A DNA stretch of 12,066 nucleotides from Ignavibacteria bacterium (lineage in GTDB: Bacteria > Bacteroidota > Ignavibacteria > Kapaibacteriales > UBA4661), in assembly GCA_013298375.1 (NCBI GenBank), contig JAAFHM010000106.1, positions 1 to 12,066 on the forward strand. The letters are read 5' to 3'. The stretch's first letter is position 1. Each line of letters starts with the position of its first letter. The notes under the pieces are model-generated. The model was given only the letters and a program-made list of their open reading frames with translations, was not told where the DNA came from and ran no database searches. A program made the translations under genes and the position numbers. Below, one piece after another: positions 1 through 6,894 of this stretch.

Positions 1-1
1 C

Positions 2-163
2 GGATACGCAATTCGCCACGAACAATATTACCTGCTCCGTCCCGTCTTCAAGATGAAATTTGGTCTGCCGACAATACCGCTCACGCCTCTTAAATGGCTT
101 CCCGGCGTGAAAGAACTCCTAAGCCTCGAAGCCAATTATATTCTTCAATCTACCACGCCATAA
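2..163 (+). CDS. C-terminal fragment of a possible SAM-dependent methyltransferase
   Basis: The frame is open from the window edge to a TAA at 161-163 and gives 53 residues; the start lies upstream of the window. The tail contains HEQYYLLRPVFKMKFGLPTI and ends in ANYILQSTTP. The pattern '(Y)YLLRP-x-(F)K-x-KFGLP' followed by a short Pro-rich turn and a final beta-like strand resembles, from memory, the C-termini of class I SAM-dependent methyltransferases found beside glycan genes. No SAM-binding motif is visible because that part is missing. The stop lies 5 nt before the miaE ATG at 169, so the two genes are probably cotranscribed. I am confident that it is coding because its composition is protein-like and it fits tightly against miaE. 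The function is only a suggestion. Confidence 0.6.
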   Translation, partial: GYAIRHEQYYLLRPVFKMKFGLPTIPLTPLKWLPGVKELLSLEANYILQSTTP

Positions 164-168
164 TCACG

Positions 169-747
169 ATGCTCTGCCTACAAGCCCCTACCAATGCGGG
201 TTGGATTGAAGCAGCAAGCCGCAATATGATTGCTCTGCTTTGCGACCATGCTCATTGCGAGCGCAAAGCCGCTATGAATGGAATGTTTTTGCTGATGCAA
301 TACCCGCAACGCGACGCGCTGGTGCGCGAAATGATTACGCTGGTCGAGGAAGAAACTGCGCATTTTAAGATGATTGTTGGCGAACTGCACGGGCGAGGAA
401 TTTCACTGCGCCCCGACAGAGGAAATTTTTATGCAAAGCAGCTTGCTGCGCACGTCCGTAAGCAAGACCCGGAGCGGCTTTTGGACGCGCTTCTTGTAGA
501 TTGCCTCATTGAGGCGCGTTCTTGTGAGCGATTTACCATTTTAGCGGGCTGCGAGGCAATTCCAGAGGATTTGCGCGGTATTTATCAAGCGCTGATGTCG
601 TCGGAAGAAGGGCATTACCTGATGTATGTTGAATTGGCAAAGCGCTATTTTTCGCCAGATACAGTCGAGGCGCGTTTGGAAGAACTTTCGCATATCGAAG
701 CCGATATTGTGCGCTCGCTCACGAATCAACCGACAATGCACGGATGA
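169..747 (+). CDS. miaE: tRNA-(ms2io6A37) hydroxylase MiaE, diiron protein
   Basis: This gene encodes 192 residues of the ferritin-like MiaE family, which hydroxylates the isopentenyl side chain of ms2i6A at position 37 of tRNAs using O2 and a diiron centre. The expected ligands are all visible: E31 in DHAHCERKAA, E62 and H65 in EEETAH, E115 in IEARSCERF, and E146 and H149 in SSEEGHY. The open frame reaches back to an ATG at 94, but I chose the ATG at 169. The protein then begins MLCLQAPTNAGWIEAA, which is how compact MiaE proteins begin, and the upstream gene stops at 163. The length suits the short MiaE form. No Shine-Dalgarno sequence is seen. MiaE acts after MiaA and MiaB, which are not in this window, and it implies access to oxygen. 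Confidence 0.92.
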   Translation: MLCLQAPTNAGWIEAASRNMIALLCDHAHCERKAAMNGMFLLMQYPQRDALVREMITLVEEETAHFKMIVGELHGRGISLRPDRGNFYAKQLAAHVRKQDPERLLDALLVDCLIEARSCERFTILAGCEAIPEDLRGIYQALMSSEEGHYLMYVELAKRYFSPDTVEARLEELSHIEADIVRSLTNQPTMHG

Positions 748-813
748 AATCTTGACGATAACAGCACCATAAATATTTTCCCGGCACATTGCTTAAACGT
801 CCAGCCCGCATTG

Positions 814-828
814 CGGTATCAAATACCG
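814..828. other. Small perfect stem-loop after miaE
   Basis: CGGTAT, a CAA loop and ATACCG form a 6-bp perfect hairpin in the 119-bp gap between miaE and the next gene. No T-tract follows directly (a T6 run begins at 842), so it is at best a weak terminator or processing site. Nothing else is recognisable in this gap. Confidence 0.25.
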
Positions 829-866
829 AATGACTGGTACACTTTTTTCACTTTTCCCCTCACACC

Positions 867-1778
867 ATGCTTACAACAACTAAACTTCCATCACGCTTAT
901 TGATGATGGCACTTGCTTTTATCACGTTTACAGCACATCTCACCGCTCAAGAGGGCAGTTGGACAAGCGGCAACCGTCTCATCGTGCAAGGCGGAATTGC
1001 TGCTCCTGTTGCGAATTTTGGCGCACTTCCCGCAACGATTCAAGACCTCATTCCTGCGGATGGCAAAACCCCACAAGGTGCAGCAATTATGGGCTTTACG
1101 CTGGGTGTGACCGATGTTTTTCGCTTCACCCCGAATCTCGCTCTCAGCGTTTCGCTGGATGCAAATTACAATTCTTTCAACAACGAAGAAGCCGCGCGGC
1201 AGTTGAAATCCGGAGTGCTGGGCGGTGTGAATTTGGGTCCGCTTTCGTCGCTACTCGGCGTTACCTCATCCTACAATACGCAAGCCTATATCAACGGTAC
1301 GCTTACAGGCGGTATTCGCTATGACCTCCCCGTTCTTGCTGGTCTGCTAAATGTGTATGCGAACGCCCAAGCGGGACTGTTTTACGGTGTTGCGCCACAA
1401 AGTGATGCAAAACTGGGACTCAATATCGCCATTCCGTTTATTGCCAATATCAAAGCGGATGCGACCATCAGTAGGCCACAAGCCGCTGCAACGGCATTTG
1501 CCTACAAACTCGGTGTTGGCGTTTTGATTTTAGACCGCATCAATATTGGCGTGAACTATGTCGCTGCGGCACCGTCGTACATCGCTCAGACAACGCTGAA
1601 TACGCAGGTAAGCGGTATTCAAGGCACGGTTCCGGTTCCGGGCTTGGGGACAATTAGTGCGCAGACCATTGCTAATACTATTGCCGGAGCAATTCCTTCT
1701 ATTGCTACTTCGCCGGGCGGCACACGATATGATTTCCCAACCAATGTGCTACAAGTAACAATTGGATATGCGTTTTAG
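867..1778 (+). CDS. Secreted outer-membrane beta-barrel-like protein of unknown function
   Basis: This is a 303-residue protein with a clear Sec signal peptide: K6 and R10 precede a hydrophobic stretch at 11-25, with a likely signal peptidase I site after TA-27, before QEGSW. The mature part is rich in Gly, Ala, Ser and Thr and alternates polar and hydrophobic residues. It has several amphipathic strands, for example RLIVQGGIAAPVANFG, LALSVSLDANYN, TLTGGIRYDLP and ANAQAGLFYG. It ends LQVTIGYAF, with the terminal Phe typical of proteins handed to the BAM complex. Two helical or loop-like inserts (about 101-130 and 245-285) break the strands. I cannot name a family beyond 'outer membrane beta-barrel', and the ligand or substrate is unknown. 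The gene has its own 119-bp upstream gap and no Shine-Dalgarno sequence, and it is probably transcribed alone. Confidence 0.75.
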   Translation: MLTTTKLPSRLLMMALAFITFTAHLTAQEGSWTSGNRLIVQGGIAAPVANFGALPATIQDLIPADGKTPQGAAIMGFTLGVTDVFRFTPNLALSVSLDANYNSFNNEEAARQLKSGVLGGVNLGPLSSLLGVTSSYNTQAYINGTLTGGIRYDLPVLAGLLNVYANAQAGLFYGVAPQSDAKLGLNIAIPFIANIKADATISRPQAAATAFAYKLGVGVLILDRINIGVNYVAAAPSYIAQTTLNTQVSGIQGTVPVPGLGTISAQTIANTIAGAIPSIATSPGGTRYDFPTNVLQVTIGYAF

Positions 1779-1893
1779 GACATTTCCAAACCCGTCGGAT
1801 TTTTATGGCTTGAAACCCGCAAGGACGCTGCTGCTCAGACGTTTTTTGACGTACGCAATTCCTATCCGTTTTCGTATATCTCAACATTAATTT

Positions 1894-2823
1894 ATGACCA
1901 ACTTCAAACTCACAACCCCTGTGGCGATGATTATTTTCAATCGCCCCGACACCACCGAAAAAGTCTTCGCCGAAGTCCGCAAAGCTCAACCACCGAAACT
2001 TCTTATTGTTGCGGACGGCGCACGGAATGGGCGCGAGGGCGAACAAGAGCGCTGCGAAGAAGCACGGCGTGTGGTGTTGGATAATGTTGATTGGGATTGC
2101 GAGGTTCTGACCAATATTGCTCCGCAAAATTTGGGTTGCAAAGGTCGGGTTTCGAGCGGCTTAGATTGGGTTTTTGCAACGGTCGAGGAAGCAATTATTT
2201 TGGAGGATGATTGTTTGCCGCACCCGACGTTTTTTCGCTATTGTCAAGAAATGCTGGAGCGCTACCGCGATGATGAGCGTATTGGCGTTATTTCAGCAGC
2301 CAATTTTCGGATAAAACGCCAAACGGAGTATAGCTATTATTTCTCGCGCATTCACCCTATTACCGGCTGGGCTTCATGGCGGCGTGTTTGGAATAATTAC
2401 GATATTGCCATGAAGCGTTTTCCCGAAGTGCGCGATAACGGCTTGCTTGCGGAGATGTTGGGTGATGATTTTTCCGTCAAATACTGGACAAAAGTCTTCC
2501 AATCCGCCTACGACGGCAAAGAATCAACGTGGGATTACCAACTCACGTTTTCCGTCTGGTTGCAAGGGCAGTTGGGTATTATTCCTAATGCAAATTTGAT
2601 TACCAATATCGGTTTTGGCGCAGAAGCAACGCATATCACCGATTCCGACCACCCGACAGCAAATGTTCCCATCGAAGAAATGATGTTCCCTATGCAGCAT
2701 CCGCCCTACATTATCCGCGAAATGACCTTTGAGAAATACGTCCAAGACTACCTGCTCAAATGGACACTAGGCTACCGAATACGGCGCAAAGCCAAGCAAC
2801 TTCTTGATGGGAAAAAGCACTAA
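1894..2823 (+). CDS. HlpA-like GT-A glycosyltransferase
   Basis: The product has 309 residues and no signal peptide or membrane helix, so it is presumably cytoplasmic. The N-terminal half has the GT-A nucleotide-sugar fold pattern: a first strand PVAMIIFNRPDTT (9-21), strand LLIVADGAR (36-44), NLGCKGRVSSGLDW (79-92), and a metal-binding acidic motif IILEDDCLPHPTFF with EDD at 104-106. The EDD form of the DxD motif is the one used by GnT-I-like enzymes. The C-terminal half has HPITGWASWRRVW (154-166), a hallmark I associate with proteins annotated as 'HlpA-like' or family-2-like glycosyltransferases in cyanobacteria and Bacteroidota. The donor and acceptor cannot be read from the sequence; a surface polysaccharide or LPS role is inference. 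The stop is 20 nt before ruvX, so the two may share a transcript. Confidence 0.8.
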   Translation: MTNFKLTTPVAMIIFNRPDTTEKVFAEVRKAQPPKLLIVADGARNGREGEQERCEEARRVVLDNVDWDCEVLTNIAPQNLGCKGRVSSGLDWVFATVEEAIILEDDCLPHPTFFRYCQEMLERYRDDERIGVISAANFRIKRQTEYSYYFSRIHPITGWASWRRVWNNYDIAMKRFPEVRDNGLLAEMLGDDFSVKYWTKVFQSAYDGKESTWDYQLTFSVWLQGQLGIIPNANLITNIGFGAEATHITDSDHPTANVPIEEMMFPMQHPPYIIREMTFEKYVQDYLLKWTLGYRIRRKAKQLLDGKKH

Positions 2824-2843
2824 CCACGCAAAAACACCACGCA

Positions 2844-3305
2844 ATGCTCCAGCCCACCGACATTACGAATCAACTCCGTGCCGACCTGCATGGAAAGCGC
2901 ATCGGCGCGTTGGATTATGGACAAAAGCGCATTGGCTTTGCTGTGGCGGACGAACTCCACATTACCGCCTCGCCACGTGGGCATTTTGCGAATACCGAGG
3001 CGCTGGGAAGCGAGTTACAGAGCGCCTTTGCACGAGAGAGGCTTGGTGCGCTTATTGTCGGTGTTCCCTTCCAACACGATGAACGCCAAACGCCAATCAT
3101 GCTCGAAATACAAGCCTTTGTCGGCATCTTGGCATCACAAACCTCATTACCGATATACCTTGTTGACGAAGCATATTCTAGCCGCGAAGCTATGCGCACG
3201 ATGATTCATTCGGGCAAAAAAAAGCGTCATCGTGCTGAAAAAGGTCGCACCGATGAAGTTGCCGCAGCGCTGATTTTACGAGAATTTTTGCGGGAGTTGG
3301 AATAA
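2844..3305 (+). CDS. ruvX: RuvX/YqgF-family RNase H-fold protein (pre-16S rRNA nuclease / putative Holliday junction resolvase)
   Basis: The 153 residues carry the family pattern throughout. The first strand is IGALDYGQKRIGFAVADE with catalytic D24. LGALIVGVPFQHDER lies at 67-81, IYLVDEAYSSREA (104-116) carries D108 and E109, and the basic loop GKKKRHRAEKGR precedes the last acidic motif TDEVAAALILREFL with D137. In bacteria this family is an essential or near-essential nuclease implicated in 16S rRNA 5' processing and, by homology to RuvC-like folds, in junction resolution. One oddity is that the usual DER of the central motif reads DEA, so the arginine is lost. The N-terminus is about 15 residues longer than in compact homologues. 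The gene follows the glycosyltransferase gene by 20 nt and is the last of that pair. Confidence 0.92.
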   Translation: MLQPTDITNQLRADLHGKRIGALDYGQKRIGFAVADELHITASPRGHFANTEALGSELQSAFARERLGALIVGVPFQHDERQTPIMLEIQAFVGILASQTSLPIYLVDEAYSSREAMRTMIHSGKKKRHRAEKGRTDEVAAALILREFLRELE

Positions 3306-3313
3306 GCCGCAAG

Positions 3314-3332
3314 AGAGCGCAGTTCACGCTCT
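3314..3332. terminator. Stem-loop just after ruvX
   Basis: AGAGCG and CGCTCT form a perfect 6-bp stem with a 7-nt loop, beginning 9 nt after the ruvX stop. No T-tract follows, so it is not a textbook intrinsic terminator. Its position at the end of the glycosyltransferase-ruvX pair and before a promoter-like sequence makes a termination or 3'-end role plausible. Confidence 0.3.
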
Positions 3333-3348
3333 GTGGGAATATCAAAAA

Positions 3349-3379
3349 TTTGCGGTAAATCAACATTTTCTTAGTATCT
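3349..3379 (+). promoter_or_regulatory. Candidate promoter for the TPR lipoprotein operon
   Basis: Two promoter models coincide here. TTTG at 3349-3352 is followed after exactly 19 nt by TAGTATCT (3372-3379), a partial match to the Bacteroidota consensus TTTG-N19-TAnnTTTG. The same bases read as a sigma-70-like TTGCGG (3350-3355), 16 nt, TAGTAT (3372-3377). The site lies about 70 nt before the TPR gene start, in an AT-rich gap. No start-site data support it. Confidence 0.35.
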
Positions 3380-3446
3380 TAAAAAGTCGTGTAAATCTTG
3401 CCGATTTTTTACGTTTTTCTGCACTTTTGCAAAGGCTTTCGTCGGT

Positions 3447-5198
3447 ATGTACTCTGCTCTGACATCCTCGTATTCTTCCCCTTCTGAGGGCATTCGCTCA
3501 AGCATTCATCAAGCACTTTTCGTTGTTTTGATGACAAGTGTTGCTGCGATTGCCATTGCCAGTTGTTCATCGGCGGCACAGCAGACGACGCAGCGTTCCT
3601 CCCGACCAGCAACAGCGCCCACCACGACGTTTTCTGCTTCCGTTGTTTCGCTGCCGCCCGCGTTGGCAGATTCTTTGCAATATCAACCCGGAAAAGCGCG
3701 TGATTACTACATCAAAGGCGCAACCTTGCAAATGCAGGATCGCCCCGCCGAAGCAATTTTAGAGTTTCAACAAGCGCTTCGTTACGACAATGCACCAGCA
3801 ATGCACTTTGCTATTGCCCAAAATTTTGTTAAGCTGAATAAACAAGACCTTGCGCTTGAAGAATTGCGCATCGCTATCACGCAAGATTCCACCTTCACGC
3901 CGGCATATAAACTGCTCGGAGAACTCTACGTTCAGCAATTTCGTATTGACGAAGCAATTACCGTCTATCAATACCTCGACACGCGCACTCCTGAGCCGAT
4001 GAACCGCTTTATGCTGGCGCGTTTGTACGAACTCCGCGATGTTGACAAAGCAATTGCTCTTTACAACGAGCTTTTGCAGGAATCCGACGACAGCGACGGC
4101 ATGATTTTAGCGCGTTTGGCGGATTTATATTCGCAAAAAGGCAACAGTGCCAAATCGCTGGAATGTCTGGAGAAGCTGCAACAAACCGCGCCCGACAATC
4201 AAGCCGTTCTTTTTACGCTCATGGATGCGTATATGTTCCAAAAGAAGTACGAACAAGGGTTGGACCTCTTCAAAGCATCGGAATTATCCATTAGTGACAA
4301 TGATGCGATTACGCTTGCTGTGCGCTATGCCAATGGCTTACTTACAAGTTTCGACCAATCGCTGATTGCTCGCACTTGTGCCGACAAACTCTTAGACCAT
4401 CTCGAACTCAAGAATAAAGCCGGATACGCTGCTTCGTGGCAAGTACAGATTATGAGCGGGCTGCTCTCTGGGCATTTGGAGCGCACCGCACGGAGCGTTG
4501 CGTATTTCGACCGCGCACTCACGCTGGCAGATTCGATTCCTGAAGTGCCGTTGCAAATTTGCGCCTTTTACTTCCAAAAACAGCGTTTCAAAGAAATGTT
4601 GCGTGTAGCGGAGCAAGCTGCAAAGCGCTTTCCAACGAATGGACAGGTCTATTTTCTCTGGGGCTTGGGGCTTTCGCAAAGCGACAGCACGGCGCGGGCG
4701 ATTACGGTCTTGCAACAAGCCGTGAGCATTGACACGAACAATCTGGATGCGTGGAATCAACTTGCCATTTTACAGAGTGCGTCGGGCAATATCAAGGCAT
4801 CCGACATTGCCTACGAGCGGGTGCTGAAAATTGATCCCTCGAATGCGCTGGCGAATAACAACTATGCGTACTCGCTGTCGGAGCGGAATTTGCAGCTTGA
4901 CCGCGCTCAAACGATGATTGAAACAGCACTCAAATCTGAACCCAAGAATACGTCGTATCTCGACACAATGGGCTGGATTCTCTACCAACGCGGCGATTAC
5001 AAACAAGCAGTCAACTATATTCTTCAAGCCATTGACAACGGGGAAGTGAGCGCGACAATTTATGAGCATCTTGGCGATGCCTACCATAAATTGAACGATA
5101 AAGAAAAAGCTCAACAAGCATGGCGCGAGGCATTGCGCAAAGAACCCAACCGTCATTCTGTAAAGGAGCGCCTTTCCAATGGCACAGCTACGAAATAG
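3447..5198 (+). CDS. Large TPR lipoprotein, upstream partner of a LolB-like protein
   Basis: The product has 583 residues. A long N-terminal region (1-22) precedes a hydrophobic stretch ending in a lipobox IASC, with Cys40 as the lipidation site, then a Ser/Thr/Ala-rich linker to about residue 75. The rest is about 13 tetratricopeptide repeats, for example ARDYYIKGATLQMQDRPAEA, LLGELYVQQFRIDEAI, QLAILQSASGNIKASDIAYE, TMGWILYQRGDYKQAV and HLGDAYHKLNDKEKAQQAW. The last three repeats (NNNYAYSLSERN, then MGWILYQRGDY, then EHLGDAYHKL) match my memory of the about 590-residue TPR protein encoded before lolB in Pseudomonas (PA4667). TPR domains are protein-binding scaffolds; the protein probably sits at the outer membrane facing the periplasm. 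Its 3' end approaches or overlaps the next gene, so the two are almost certainly cotranscribed. Confidence 0.85.
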   Translation: MYSALTSSYSSPSEGIRSSIHQALFVVLMTSVAAIAIASCSSAAQQTTQRSSRPATAPTTTFSASVVSLPPALADSLQYQPGKARDYYIKGATLQMQDRPAEAILEFQQALRYDNAPAMHFAIAQNFVKLNKQDLALEELRIAITQDSTFTPAYKLLGELYVQQFRIDEAITVYQYLDTRTPEPMNRFMLARLYELRDVDKAIALYNELLQESDDSDGMILARLADLYSQKGNSAKSLECLEKLQQTAPDNQAVLFTLMDAYMFQKKYEQGLDLFKASELSISDNDAITLAVRYANGLLTSFDQSLIARTCADKLLDHLELKNKAGYAASWQVQIMSGLLSGHLERTARSVAYFDRALTLADSIPEVPLQICAFYFQKQRFKEMLRVAEQAAKRFPTNGQVYFLWGLGLSQSDSTARAITVLQQAVSIDTNNLDAWNQLAILQSASGNIKASDIAYERVLKIDPSNALANNNYAYSLSERNLQLDRAQTMIETALKSEPKNTSYLDTMGWILYQRGDYKQAVNYILQAIDNGEVSATIYEHLGDAYHKLNDKEKAQQAWREALRKEPNRHSVKERLSNGTATK

Positions 5199-5241
5199 TT
5201 CACAACTCTCAACAAAGCAATATTCCTCACCATTTCAACGA

Positions 5242-6021
5242 ATGAGTTCTATGCGCATCGCGTTTATCATCTGCGCTTTGGCGCTTCTTGCTGCCTGTGC
5301 GACCACAACCACGACAACCACAACAGTCGTCAAAGGAAAACGTCCGGCAAATTTCGTATTGGAGCAGGCATTGGAAAAGCGCTCTGCTGCGCTTACGGCA
5401 CTTCGAGCAGAAGGCAATTTGTCGGTGGAAGTCGATGGCAAAAAGCAACAGGCACAGTTTGTTGGTTCGCTCTGGAAGCGGGATTCACTCTTGCTTACCG
5501 TCACGGGACCGTTTAATATTGCGGTGGCAAAAGTTGGCTCTACGCCGGATTTTATGAATTATTACGATGCGCTTACCAACACGGTCTATCAAGGAGTTCC
5601 TACCGCTAAAAACTTCCAAACACGGCTTGGTGTGCCGCTTTCGCATAATGACATTGCGTGTTTCCTGCGTGGCGAAGCGCCGGGCGGGTTTACGGGCTTC
5701 ACTGCCGAACCTGCGGCAAGCGACAGCGAAGACACCTTTGTTCGCATCCGCGATACCGTTACCGAGCGGCTTATTTACTCGCACAAAGCCGAAAATATTA
5801 TTTCCTATAAACGTGTCGGGCAGAGCGGCGCTACCATTATTCACACACGCTTTAGCAATTTTACGGCATCCAATAACATCAGCATTCCGCAGGATGCGCT
5901 TGTTGTTTTCCCCGCTATTAAAGCCACGTTCAGCGTCCAATGCCGTGCGGTGGAAGCCAATCCGAAAGACCAGAAATATAGCTTCCTCCCGCCTTTAGAA
6001 GCGAAGCGGCGTAAACTTTAG
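5242..6021 (+). CDS. DUF4292 / LolB-like outer-membrane lipoprotein
   Basis: From the ATG at 5242 the product has 259 residues. It opens with a compact lipoprotein signal (MSSMRIAFIICALALLAAC) whose lipobox LAAC puts the lipid on Cys19. A run of eight threonines (codons 5302-5325) follows as a linker. The body matches the DUF4292 style and has a LolB/LolA-like strand order: LRAEGNLSVEVDGKKQQAQ, then GSLWKRDSLLLTVTGPFNI, then a DALTNTVYQG strand. LolB-like proteins accept lipoproteins from LolA at the outer membrane, but that role here is inference. The start is uncertain. An ATG at 5179 overlaps the TPR gene by 20 nt and has AAGGAG (5163-5168) 10 nt ahead, but it adds an untypically long 21 residues before the signal. 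The ATG at 5251 is also possible. The gene ends 18 nt before the Rpn gene. Confidence 0.8.
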   Translation: MSSMRIAFIICALALLAACATTTTTTTTVVKGKRPANFVLEQALEKRSAALTALRAEGNLSVEVDGKKQQAQFVGSLWKRDSLLLTVTGPFNIAVAKVGSTPDFMNYYDALTNTVYQGVPTAKNFQTRLGVPLSHNDIACFLRGEAPGGFTGFTAEPAASDSEDTFVRIRDTVTERLIYSHKAENIISYKRVGQSGATIIHTRFSNFTASNNISIPQDALVVFPAIKATFSVQCRAVEANPKDQKYSFLPPLEAKRRKL

Positions 6022-6039
6022 TCTGAAAAACAGCTCCCC

Positions 6040-6894
6040 ATGAAAGCCCGTTATATCAACCCATTTACCGATTTTGGCTTTAAAAAGCTCTTCGGAGAAG
6101 AGGCGCATAAAGGCTTGCTTGTGGATTTCCTGAATGCGCTTTTGCCTCCAAAGCATCATATTACCAATCTTGAATATGCTAAAAATGAGGCGGCGGGCGA
6201 GACGGTCATTGACCGCAGGGCTGTTTTCGATATTGCGTGTACGGGCGAAAATGGAGAGCGGTTTATTGTTGAACTCCAAAAAGCAAAGCAGAATTTTTTC
6301 AAAGACCGTAGTGTATTTTATGCGACATTTCCCATTCGTGAGCAGGCTGAACGCGGCTCTGCATGGGACTTTGAATTAGCGGCGGTCTATTGTATCGGGG
6401 TTTTAGACTTTGTTTTCGATGAAGACCGTGATAATACGGACTATCTCCACACTGTTCAACTCAAAAATCAGCACGATATTGTCTTTTATGATAAGTTGAC
6501 ATTTGTGTATTTGGAAATGCCGAAATTCACCAAAAGCGAAGCCGAACTCACAAATCACACGGATAAATGGCTCTACTTCATCAAGCATTTAAGCGCGTTA
6601 GAGCATATTCCCGCCTCGCTGCAAGAGCGAATATTCGAGCAGGCATTTGAGGCTGCTGAAATCGCGCAGTTCAATCCTGCACAACAACAGGCATATCAGG
6701 ACTCGTTGAAATATTACCGCGACCTTAATAACGTGATTGATACGGCGGCAGAAGAAGCACGAGAAGAAGGACGGAAAGAAGGCGAGCGCCGTAAACAATA
6801 CGAAATCGCACGAAATCTCCAGCGTATAGGTCTCTCAAAAAACGATATTCTCCAAGCTACCGGATTGAGCCTTGATGATATTGACGCACTCTAA
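6040..6894 (+). CDS. Rpn-family recombination-promoting nuclease (PD-(D/E)XK, transposase-like)
   Basis: The product has 284 residues and opens with the family hallmark YINPFTDFGFKKLFGEE (5-21). The PD-(D/E)XK nuclease core is visible as VFDIACTGENGERFIVELQK, with D64 and the E78-x-Q80-K81 triad. A FKDRSVFYATFPIREQA segment and a helical C-terminal domain follow. The end is charged (EAREEGRKEGERRKQ, then NLQRIGLSKNDILQATGLS), the variable tail typical of the family. E. coli Rpn proteins are Ca-stimulated DNases that promote RecA-independent recombination, and recent work links some to phage defence with a short internally translated form. Here an in-frame ATG at 6517 (M160) could start a 125-residue C-terminal product. 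The catalytic residues are intact, so the gene is not decayed. It lies in tandem with, and 18 nt after, the LolB-like gene and runs into the palindrome described next. Confidence 0.9.
   Translation: MKARYINPFTDFGFKKLFGEEAHKGLLVDFLNALLPPKHHITNLEYAKNEAAGETVIDRRAVFDIACTGENGERFIVELQKAKQNFFKDRSVFYATFPIREQAERGSAWDFELAAVYCIGVLDFVFDEDRDNTDYLHTVQLKNQHDIVFYDKLTFVYLEMPKFTKSEAELTNHTDKWLYFIKHLSALEHIPASLQERIFEQAFEAAEIAQFNPAQQQAYQDSLKYYRDLNNVIDTAAEEAREEGRKEGERRKQYEIARNLQRIGLSKNDILQATGLSLDDIDAL

Noticed and set aside
94..168. Upstream ATG at 94 as the miaE start
   Set aside because: It overlaps the coding end of the preceding gene (stop 161-163) and adds a basic stretch not seen in MiaE; the ATG at 169 fits both the family and the spacing.
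1842..1880. Promoter for the glycosyltransferase gene (TTGACG at 1846-1851)
   Set aside because: The nearest TATATC (1875-1880) is 23 nt away and neither sigma-70 nor Bacteroidota spacing fits.
5302..5325. Microsatellite or phase-variable tract at the poly-Thr run
   Set aside because: The eight Thr codons are mixed (ACC, ACA, ACG), so there is no uniform DNA repeat to slip; it is a linker after the lipidated cysteine.
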